Below, in pieces: positions 6,734-11,611 of a stretch of DNA of 11,611 nt. The notes beneath the pieces were generated by a model that worked only from the letters and a program-made list of their open reading frames with translations, ran no database searches and was not told the origin of the DNA. Position numbers and translations under genes: made by a program. The DNA comes from Chloroflexota bacterium (GTDB lineage: Bacteria > Chloroflexota > Anaerolineae > Promineifilales > Promineifilaceae). How positions within the stretch are numbered: the stretch's first letter is position 1; each line of letters begins with the position of its first letter. The stretch spans positions 1 to 11,611 of the forward strand of contig CAUJGI010000071.1 in NCBI GenBank assembly GCA_963169155.1, written 5' to 3'.

Positions 6734-8038
6734 ATGGATACAACTATCTTCAAAACCCAAAACGAAATGCTGGATAAGCTGCAGATCGAAACCTACGGCT
6801 ACTTCATCGAAGAGTACAACCCGGCCAACGGCCTGGTGCGCGACAAGTCCGACGAAAGCACCAAGGCCAGCATTGCCGCCACCGGCTACGCCCTCTCCTC
6901 CTACCCCGTCGTCGTCTCCGGCGGCCTGCTCTCGCGTGAAGAAGCCGCCGAGCGCACCCTCACCACCCTGCGCTTTTTTGCCCAGGCCGAGCAGAGCAAA
7001 AACAAAGAGGCCTCCGGCTACCGCGGATTTTTTTACCATTTCCTTGATCTGGAAACCGGCAAGCGGTACGGCAACAGCGAACTCTCCACCATGGACACAG
7101 CCCTGCTGATGGCAGGCATGCTGTTGGTCCAACAATATTTTAACCACGACAACAAAGTTGAAGCAGAAATTCGCCATTTGGTGGGGGAGCTGTACGGCCG
7201 TATCGACTGGCAGTGGGCCATGGCCCGCAAACCCTACATCGTGCAGGGCTGGCGACCCGAAAAAGGCTTTATTCCCTTCTCCTGGGAAGGGTACGACGAA
7301 TCTCTGCTGCTCTATATTTTGGCCTTAGGCGCCGAAACCGCTCCCATTCCTCCCGAAAGTTATGAAGCCCGGTGCAAAAAGTACCACTTTCGCCGTGTTT
7401 ATGATTATGAATGTCTCTACTCCGGATCGCTGTTTATCCACCAGCTGCCGCAAATTTGGATCGATTTCCGCAACATCCAGGATGCCTTCATGCGCAAACA
7501 CGGTCTCGACTACTTTGAAAACAGCCGCCGCGCCACCTACATTCAGCAGGAATACGCCATCCGCAACCCGATGGAATGGCGCGGCTACGGCGTGCACCAG
7601 TGGGGCATCACCGCCAGCGACGGGCCAGGCTACGCCATCATGGAAGTCGATGAAATTTACCGCGTCTTCTTTGATTACGTGCCACGCGGGGCACCCTTTG
7701 GCCCGGACGACGGCACAATTGCACCTTGGGCCACCATCGCCTCATTGCCCTTTGCCCCGGAAATTGTCATTCCCACTATCGAAGCCTACAGCCAGATGGA
7801 CCTGGAAAAAACCACTTCCTATGGCTACAAGGCTACCTTTAACCAGACCTTTCCCACCGATGATGAGTCGGGCATGTGGGTATCGCCTTATCATTACGGC
7901 ATCGATCAGGGACCAGTGGTGTTGATGATCGAAAATTTCCAGACGGGGTTAACTTGGGAATTAATGCGGCAGTCGCCACCCATCATCCGGGGCTTGCGCC
8001 GCGCCGGGTTCACGGGAGGTTGGTTCGAGGACGCCTGA
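6734..8038 (+). CDS. Glycoamylase-like protein (PF10091/COG5368), GH144-related, cytosolic
   Basis: The 434-residue product matches the PF10091 'glycoamylase' family, whose characterised members include GH144 endo-beta-1,2-glucanases and a domain of cyclic beta-1,2-glucan synthases; the fold is an (alpha/alpha)6 barrel. Signature blocks in order: ELSTMDTALLMAG (116-128), FIPFSWEGYDESLLLYILAL (179-198), FIHQLPQIWIDFR (234-246), DYFENSRRAT (259-268), GITASDGPGY (291-300), DDGTIAPWATIASLPFAPE (325-343) and YGIDQGPVVLMIEN (388-401). The size fits a stand-alone catalytic domain. Many relatives are exported; this one has no signal peptide and so likely works inside the cell. The ATG is preceded by AGAGGAAAG at good spacing. 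Activity on beta-1,2-glucan is only one option, since the family is broad. The gene follows the SDR after a 298-bp gap and converges on pcaB with 46 bp between stops, with no clear terminator there. Confidence 0.87.
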   Translation: MDTTIFKTQNEMLDKLQIETYGYFIEEYNPANGLVRDKSDESTKASIAATGYALSSYPVVVSGGLLSREEAAERTLTTLRFFAQAEQSKNKEASGYRGFFYHFLDLETGKRYGNSELSTMDTALLMAGMLLVQQYFNHDNKVEAEIRHLVGELYGRIDWQWAMARKPYIVQGWRPEKGFIPFSWEGYDESLLLYILALGAETAPIPPESYEARCKKYHFRRVYDYECLYSGSLFIHQLPQIWIDFRNIQDAFMRKHGLDYFENSRRATYIQQEYAIRNPMEWRGYGVHQWGITASDGPGYAIMEVDEIYRVFFDYVPRGAPFGPDDGTIAPWATIASLPFAPEIVIPTIEAYSQMDLEKTTSYGYKATFNQTFPTDDESGMWVSPYHYGIDQGPVVLMIENFQTGLTWELMRQSPPIIRGLRRAGFTGGWFEDA

Positions 8039-8084
8039 GCGACATCTGTGAGTTTCCAGGTTTAAGTAACAGGAACAAAAATGT

Positions 8085-9428
8085 CTAAACAAAGTCGTTT
8101 ACGGCCGTTTCTAAGATGCGGTCAATAAATGCCTGGGCCGCACCGAGGTAGTTGGCTTCGCTTTGTATTTCAGCCCAATTCAGTGTGATGCTGGTTTTCT
8201 CACGAATAACTTCCACCAGATGCCGATTCTGAGCGAAAGCTTGCTGACAGGCCTCTGCCACCACTGTTTTAGCCTCTTCCCGTCCAAGCTGCTGGCTGAG
8301 GGCGAGCGAAATGGGTTCGGCCAGCAGCAAACCGTTTGACGCGGCTACATTTTGCCGCATTCTGTCTTGGTTCACGACGAGATTTTGGCTTAAGAAGTGG
8401 ATTTTTTGCAGCGCAGCGGCCGTATAAACAAACATGGTGGGCAGGGTTAGCCACTCCATCTGCCAGCCGTGGGTGCCCCGTTCGTGCTCCTGGATTTGCG
8501 CCTGGTGCATGGTGGCCAGCAGGTTGGCATTGGCACGGGCAATGGCGATGACGCCCTCGCTGATGATTGGGTTGCTCTTTTGGGGCATGGTGCTGGAGCC
8601 ACCGCGCGCCGGATCGGCCGTTTCGCGCAGTTCGCCCACTTCAGACTGGGCCAGCAAGATGATGTCTTGCGCCATTTTGCCCAGGCTGCCGCTAAGCAGC
8701 GAAAGCCATCCGGCACATTCGACTAAATTATCGCGCTGAGTGTGCCAGGAAATAGGAGGGGCGTGCAAATCCAGTGATAATGCTAAAGCTTCCTGCACGG
8801 CCGTTCCCATCTCCCCCAACGCCGCTAACGTTCCCACTGCACCGCCAAACTGAAGCACAAACAGGCGTGGTTTCATTTCTCGCAAACGCTGCTGGTGGCG
8901 CAGCAAGGGGGCAATCCACCCGGCCACTTTGTAGCCAAAGGTGATGGGCAAGGCGTGCTGAGAATGGGTGCGCCCTACCATCAACGTATGGCGATACTGA
9001 TCTGCCAGCGTGGCCAGCTGGGTGATCGTTTGGCGTAAGACGTTTTCCAGCTCGGTTATTCCCTGGCGAATTTGCAGGATCACGGCCGTATCCATTACAT
9101 CCTGCGAGGTGGCTCCCCAATGCATATAGGTTGCCGCCTCGCCGCCGACATGCTGCCGCAGTTGACGCACCAATTCCGGCACCGGCACCCCGGCGCGGTC
9201 AATCCCCGCCTGCAACTGTGAAATGTCGGGGGTAAAGCTGCCCAGAGCGGTAGTAATGGCCGATGCGGCTTGGGCAGGTATGACGCCCAAACCCCCTTGC
9301 GCCTCAGCCAGGGCGCTCTCAAATCGTACCATTTGGTCGATAAACTGGGCGTCCGAGAAGATGCGCTGCATGGTCTCATTGCCAAACAGGGGATTCAGCA
9401 GCTGGGAATTGGAGGGGAAAGTTGTCAT
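8085..9428 (-). CDS. pcaB: 3-carboxy-cis,cis-muconate cycloisomerase
   Basis: This 447-residue member of the fumarase/aspartase superfamily converts 3-carboxy-cis,cis-muconate to 4-carboxymuconolactone, the second step after protocatechuate ring cleavage. Superfamily marks are HWGATSQDVMDTA (103-115), GRTHSQHALPITFGYK (152-167) and the signature loop GGSSTMPQKSNP (276-287). The length fits bacterial PcaB (about 450). Adenylosuccinate lyase and argininosuccinate lyase share the signature, but the neighbours pcaG, pcaH, pcaC and pcaD make PcaB by far the best call. Its ATG overlaps the pcaG stop by one base (TGATG) and there is no strong ribosome-binding site, so it is probably translated by coupling. 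It is the last gene of the operon and converges on the GH144-like gene. It carries three ACGGCCGT octamers. Confidence 0.93.
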   Translation of the reverse strand: MTTFPSNSQLLNPLFGNETMQRIFSDAQFIDQMVRFESALAEAQGGLGVIPAQAASAITTALGSFTPDISQLQAGIDRAGVPVPELVRQLRQHVGGEAATYMHWGATSQDVMDTAVILQIRQGITELENVLRQTITQLATLADQYRHTLMVGRTHSQHALPITFGYKVAGWIAPLLRHQQRLREMKPRLFVLQFGGAVGTLAALGEMGTAVQEALALSLDLHAPPISWHTQRDNLVECAGWLSLLSGSLGKMAQDIILLAQSEVGELRETADPARGGSSTMPQKSNPIISEGVIAIARANANLLATMHQAQIQEHERGTHGWQMEWLTLPTMFVYTAAALQKIHFLSQNLVVNQDRMRQNVAASNGLLLAEPISLALSQQLGREEAKTVVAEACQQAFAQNRHLVEVIREKTSITLNWAEIQSEANYLGAAQAFIDRILETAVNDFV

Positions 9429-9985
9429 CAGTAATCAAAAAAGACCGTTTCCAGTTCGCCTTGCAGGTGAATGTTGAAGCAGTAGGTCGGCAAACCGGGA
9501 GATTCCACTGGCATAGCCAGGAGCGTTCCCCGGCGTTTGTCCGGCACTGAGTTTAACACAGCATCGCTGGTGTTCCCGGTCTCATCGGCAAAATAGATGC
9601 GGGTGACGGCATGAATCAGCATGCCCCGTGAAAAGAGGCGCACATTAACATACGGCGTTTGTTCACCCGGGATGATGCCTGGTTTGACCGTGTGGAAGGT
9701 AAAACGGCCGTCATCCACCGTTTCGGCCCGCCCAAATCCACGAAAATGGGGATCGGCCTGCGCCTGGTTGGGGTCTTCGGGATGGTTAAAAAAGCCGTGG
9801 GCGTCTGCCTGCCAGATTTCCACCATCGCATCCGGTACAGGCTGGCCATCGCCATCCAGCACCTGCCCCTGAATGAGAATGTGCTGCCCACGTGTTTGGG
9901 GGGTGGTGAGGCTATTTTCGCCGCCACGGATCAGGCAGTTATGAAAAAATGGGCCAACGGTTTGGCTGGGGGATTGTCCGGGCAT
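9428..9985 (-). CDS. pcaG: Protocatechuate 3,4-dioxygenase, alpha subunit
   Basis: This is the 185-residue alpha chain of the non-haem Fe(III) intradiol dioxygenase that splits protocatechuate between C3 and C4. Typical alpha-chain features are the N-terminal SQTVGPFFHNCL (7-18), the intradiol core LDGDGQPVPDAMVEIWQAD (43-61), PYVNVRLFSRGMLIHAVTR (111-129) and the ending LETVFFDY. The iron ligands are in the beta chain; the alpha chain lacks the full Tyr/Tyr/His/His set, as usual. The start at 9985 is fixed by a strong AAAGGAGG upstream and by homology of MPGQSPSQTVGPFF; the frame is open to 10132 but that extension is read inside pcaH. Only one base separates it from the pcaH stop (TAAGATG), and its stop shares a base with the pcaB start, so dioxygenase subunits and the next enzyme should be made in step. 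Confidence 0.94.
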   Translation of the reverse strand: MPGQSPSQTVGPFFHNCLIRGGENSLTTPQTRGQHILIQGQVLDGDGQPVPDAMVEIWQADAHGFFNHPEDPNQAQADPHFRGFGRAETVDDGRFTFHTVKPGIIPGEQTPYVNVRLFSRGMLIHAVTRIYFADETGNTSDAVLNSVPDKRRGTLLAMPVESPGLPTYCFNIHLQGELETVFFDY

Positions 9986-9986
9986 C

Positions 9987-10700
9987 TTACGCCTCCTTTG
10001 TCTCAAACGGGGTTTCACGTTGGCCGCACACGACGATGTCAAAGCGATAGCCCAAGGCCCATTCTGGCGTGGTGATGTCGTGGGCATAGCTGGAGATGAG
10101 GCGTTGACGGCCGTTTTCATCCGGTATGCCATTAAAAATGGGATCCAGCGCCAGCAGGGGATCGCCAGGGAAATACATCTGCGTCACCAGCCGCTGCAAA
10201 AAGTTGCGCCCAAAAACGGAAAAATGAATGTGGGGTGGCCGCCACGCGTTTTCGTGGTTGCGCCAGGGGTAAGCGCCAGGTTTGATGGTCGTGAACCGGT
10301 ATTCGCCGTGGGCGTCGGTTAGCACGCGCCCCGTGCCGGTGAAGTTGGGATCCAGGGGCGCGTCGTGCTGGTCGTTTTTGTGGATGTAACGGCCGCATGA
10401 ATTGGCCTGCCACACCTCCAGCAGGGCGTTGGGGATGGGACGGCCGTTTTCATCCAGCAGTCGTCCCACCACGATGATGCGTTCCCCAATTGGCTCCCCG
10501 TTGACGACGGCGTTGCGCGTCAAATCATTATCGAGCGGTTTGAGGTCCACTTCGCCAAACACCGGTCCCGTCAGTTCCGACATTTTTTGGGGCACAACCA
10601 CCAATGGTTTTTGTGGTGACCGCTTCACGGTGGAGGCGTAGGGCGCATAAAGATAGGGCGGCTGCACCTGCCAGTCGAGCGAGTTAAAAGGTTTGGTCAT
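9987..10700 (-). CDS. pcaH: Protocatechuate 3,4-dioxygenase, beta subunit (iron-binding)
   Basis: This is the 237-residue beta chain holding the catalytic Fe(III). All four expected ligands are visible: Tyr105 (GRYIHKND), Tyr144 (GAYPWRNH), His157 and His159 (RPPHIHFSVFG), plus the conserved active-site Arg154. Their spacings (39, 13 and 2) equal those of the Pseudomonas putida enzyme (Tyr408, Tyr447, His460, His462), so an active enzyme is expected. The intradiol core LLDENGRPIPNALLEVWQAN (81-100) precedes them. The start at 10700 (MTKPFNSLDW) is chosen because AAGGA lies 6 nt upstream. A longer frame to 10772 reads through a palindromic repeat and is not credible, and the ATG at 10706 sits directly against the AAGGA. 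It is followed immediately by pcaG and preceded by pcaC, with REP-like hairpins between. Confidence 0.95.
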   Translation of the reverse strand: MTKPFNSLDWQVQPPYLYAPYASTVKRSPQKPLVVVPQKMSELTGPVFGEVDLKPLDNDLTRNAVVNGEPIGERIIVVGRLLDENGRPIPNALLEVWQANSCGRYIHKNDQHDAPLDPNFTGTGRVLTDAHGEYRFTTIKPGAYPWRNHENAWRPPHIHFSVFGRNFLQRLVTQMYFPGDPLLALDPIFNGIPDENGRQRLISSYAHDITTPEWALGYRFDIVVCGQRETPFETKEA

Positions 10701-10710
10701 TTTCATTCCT

Positions 10711-10763
10711 TCCGATGTAAATCGGATTGTTAATCCGATAGTCGGATTAGCAATCCGACCTAC
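10711..10763 (-). repeat. REP-like element with tandem overlapping hairpins (pcaC-pcaH gap)
   Basis: Three palindromes lie in a row: TCCGAT/ATCGGA (10711-10726, 4-nt loop), ATCGGATT/AATCCGAT (10721-10739, 3-nt loop) and GTCGGATT/AATCCGAC (10741-10759, 3-nt loop). On the minus strand the last is preceded by GTAG (10763-10760), which directly resembles the 5' GTAG foot of known REP elements. The unit from 10741 rightward is repeated, with one mismatch over 29 bp, at 11307-11335. The first hairpin touches the ribosome-binding site of pcaH. Confidence 0.72.
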
Positions 10764-10768
10764 GATTT

Positions 10769-11143
10769 TCACCTGTTTTCGGCAAAAATGCGTTTGGCAA
10801 GGTCAACGGCCGTATTGGCGGCGGGCACACCGGCATAAATCGCGACTTGCAGCAAAACATCCCTCAGCTGCTCTTGCGTCACCCCGGTGTTCTTCGTGGC
10901 GCGAAGGTGCAGGGCCAGTTCATGTTCTTTGCCCAGGGCGGCGAGCATGGCAATGGTGATCAGGTGGCGAGTGGACAGATCCAGCGCTGTGCCTTGCCAC
11001 GCTGTACCCCAGGCATACTCGGTAATCATTTGCTGGAAGTCGGCGTCGAAGGCGGTTTTGTTGGCTTCGGCCTGGTCAACGTGGGCATCGCCCAGCACAG
11101 CGCGCCGCGTTTTCATCCCTTGCTGAAATTTGTCATTCGTCAT
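10769..11143 (-). CDS. pcaC: 4-carboxymuconolactone decarboxylase
   Basis: The 124-residue product belongs to the CMD/AhpD-like family and removes CO2 from 4-carboxymuconolactone to give 3-oxoadipate enol-lactone. Family marks are the N-terminal GMKTRRAVLGDAHVDQA (9-25), EYAWGTAW (42-49), LSTRHLITIAMLAALGKEHE (56-75) and the helix LRDVLLQVAIYAGVPAANTA (93-112). The length is standard for single-domain PcaC, and there is no fusion to PcaD (such PcaL fusions occur in Actinobacteria). The start at 11143 matches the family's N-terminus, with GAGGG about 7 nt upstream. It lies between pcaD (191 bp upstream, with repeats) and pcaH (68 bp downstream, with REP hairpins). It carries one ACGGCCGT octamer. 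Confidence 0.93.
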   Translation of the reverse strand: MTNDKFQQGMKTRRAVLGDAHVDQAEANKTAFDADFQQMITEYAWGTAWQGTALDLSTRHLITIAMLAALGKEHELALHLRATKNTGVTQEQLRDVLLQVAIYAGVPAANTAVDLAKRIFAENR

Positions 11144-11334
11144 TACCTTGCCCTCGTCATTTATGCACAGGACTTACACATTTACTGATTAACAGGCCGC
11201 GAATGACGCGAATTTTCACGAATTTCAATGCTGTTTCGCGCTAATTCGCGAAATTCGCGGCTAAAAAACTTCATCTGCGTAAGTCCTAATGCGTTTGTCA
11301 AGGTGGGTCGGATTGGCAATCCGACCTACGATTT
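11144..11334. other. Repeat-filled pcaD-pcaC intergenic region
   Basis: This 191-bp gap is almost entirely made of two repeats: a 119-bp element bounded by inverted repeats and a REP-like hairpin that begins directly after the pcaD stop codon. No separate promoter for pcaC was recognised, so it is unclear whether pcaD and pcaCHGB share one transcript. Confidence 0.6.
11169..11287. mobile_element. MITE-like 119-bp element with terminal inverted repeats and a large internal palindrome
   Basis: The ends AGGACTTACACA (11169-11180) and TGCGTAAGTCCT (11276-11287) are inverted repeats matching at 11 of 12 positions. Inside, GCCGCGAAT plus CGCGAATT (11196-11204, 11207-11214) pair perfectly with AATTCGCG plus ATTCGCGGC (11243-11250, 11253-11261), separated only by a 2-nt mismatch. 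This gives 17 bp of stem around a 28-nt loop. There is no coding capacity. Size and layout fit a miniature inverted-repeat element mobilised in trans. No clear target-site duplication was seen. Confidence 0.55.
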
Positions 11335-11335
11335 T
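11306..11335 (-). repeat. REP-like palindrome, second copy (directly after the pcaD stop)
   Basis: Arms GGTCGGATTG (11306-11315) and CAATCCGACC (11317-11326) are perfect inverted repeats around one base, followed on the plus strand by CTACG and a T-run. Read on the minus strand the element runs from the pcaD stop through AAATCG and GTAG (11329-11326) into the hairpin. The other copy has the same orientation and the same position relative to the pcaC stop. Confidence 0.75.
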
Positions 11336-11611
11336 TATTCATGGTGGTCAACGGCCGTTGATGTCGTCTCCTGCAAAAAAGTTTGGATGTAAACGGCCGT
11401 TACGTCCGGCTGCTCCACACAGGGCAAATGTCCCGCATTGGGAATTTCTGCATAGCGAGCATTTGGCATCAGGGCTGCCAACCCACGCACCAGCTCCGGC
11501 GGCGTGGCGCTGTCTTCGTTGCCGCACAGCACCAGCGTAGGCGTTTGAATGGTGCACGTGGCTGCGGTCAGGTCGGCATCCCGGATCGCCTCGCAGGTGC
11601 CGGTGTAACCG
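11335..11611 (-). CDS. pcaD: 3-oxoadipate enol-lactonase, C-terminal part (5' end off the right edge)
   Basis: A minus-strand frame without a start runs in from the right edge and ends at TAA (11337-11335), giving 91 residues. It matches the C-terminal third of PcaD, an alpha/beta-hydrolase that opens 3-oxoadipate enol-lactone to 3-oxoadipate. It shows the family pattern GYTGTCEAIRDADL near the cap, then TPTLVLCGNEDSATPPE with the probable catalytic Asp, ARYAEIPNAGHLPCVEQPD with the catalytic His, and a final helix. The nucleophile Ser motif lies outside the window. An internal GTG at 11532 is not the true start. Gene order (pcaD-pcaC-pcaH-pcaG-pcaB) strongly supports the call over other alpha/beta-hydrolases. 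Two ACGGCCGT octamers lie in its last 22 codons. Confidence 0.88.
   Translation of the reverse strand, partial: GYTGTCEAIRDADLTAATCTIQTPTLVLCGNEDSATPPELVRGLAALMPNARYAEIPNAGHLPCVEQPDVTAVYIQTFLQETTSTAVDHHE

Larger units (their letters stand above)
3603..11400. repeat. Iterated palindromic octamer ACGGCCGT (16 scattered copies)
   Basis: Copies start at 3603, 3747, 4225, 5061, 5360, 6648, 7194, 8101, 8797, 9082, 9704, 10107, 10440, 10806, 11351 and 11393, as found by eye. The word equals its own reverse complement. Fourteen lie in genes and use all three frames (Thr-Ala-Val 7 times, x-Gly-Arg 5 times, x-Arg-Pro twice), and two are intergenic. Chance expectation for one 8-base word in this length is well under one copy. 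Most CGGCCG cores here carry the A...T flanks. Confidence 0.8.

Noticed and set aside
8039..8084. Bidirectional terminator between the convergent GH144-like and pcaB genes
   Set aside because: Only a weak GACAT/ATGTC pairing without a GC-rich stem or U-tract is present.
9986..10132. Upstream extension of pcaG to 10132
   Set aside because: It lies inside pcaH in another frame; AAAGGAGG and the conserved SQTVGPFFH N-terminus fix the start at 9985.
10701..10772. Upstream extension of pcaH to an ATG at 10772
   Set aside because: The extra codons are the REP palindromes read in frame. A ribosome-binding site and family N-terminus support 10700.
10711..11335. Possible CRISPR-like repeat-spacer structure from the repeated palindromes
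   Set aside because: Only two distant copies with whole genes between them and no regular spacers; REP-like elements explain them better.

Overview
The window looks like chromosomal DNA from a free-living bacterium, most likely a Chloroflexota member (Anaerolineae/Caldilinea/Promineofilum-like). The basis is the roughly 900-residue MalT-like LuxR regulator, the style of the GH39 and PF10091 proteins, and short intergenic palindromes. This assignment is inference from protein style, not from a marker gene. No rRNA, tRNA, CRISPR array, prophage or transposase gene was seen.

Left part (1-3654, all minus strand). A MalT/LAL-type LuxR regulator (931-3654) is followed by a clear intrinsic terminator (876-906). 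Beyond it lies a short promoter-like region with direct and inverted repeats, then an 88-residue soluble protein of unknown function. That protein is joined by an ATGA stop/start overlap to a multi-spanning membrane protein that runs off the left edge. The three genes may form one regulatory or sensory unit. The regulator appears to have a TATAAT box so close to its ATG that the transcript may be leaderless.

Middle part (3953-8038, plus strand). This holds a cytosolic GH39 glycoside hydrolase, a short-chain dehydrogenase/reductase with a hydrophobic C-terminal tail, and, after a 298-bp gap with a hairpin, a PF10091/COG5368 'glycoamylase' (GH144-like) protein. None has a signal peptide, so they probably act on oligosaccharides or glycosides inside the cell. 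The divergent LuxR regulator is a candidate controller.

Right part (8085-11611, minus strand). This is a protocatechuate ortho-cleavage operon read as pcaD (partial) - pcaC - pcaH - pcaG - pcaB. PcaHG opens protocatechuate to 3-carboxy-cis,cis-muconate, PcaB makes 4-carboxymuconolactone, PcaC decarboxylates it and PcaD hydrolyses the enol-lactone to 3-oxoadipate. All four PcaH iron ligands are present with the spacing known from Pseudomonas. pcaH, pcaG and pcaB are fused end to start. The pcaC-pcaH and pcaD-pcaC gaps carry REP-like palindromes, and the second gap also carries a 119-bp MITE-like element.

The most unusual DNA-level signal is the perfect palindromic octamer ACGGCCGT. It occurs 16 times by eye between 3603 and 11400, in all three codon frames and in two intergenic regions, and not at all in the first 3.6 kb. 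It resembles in kind the HIP1 palindrome of cyanobacteria.
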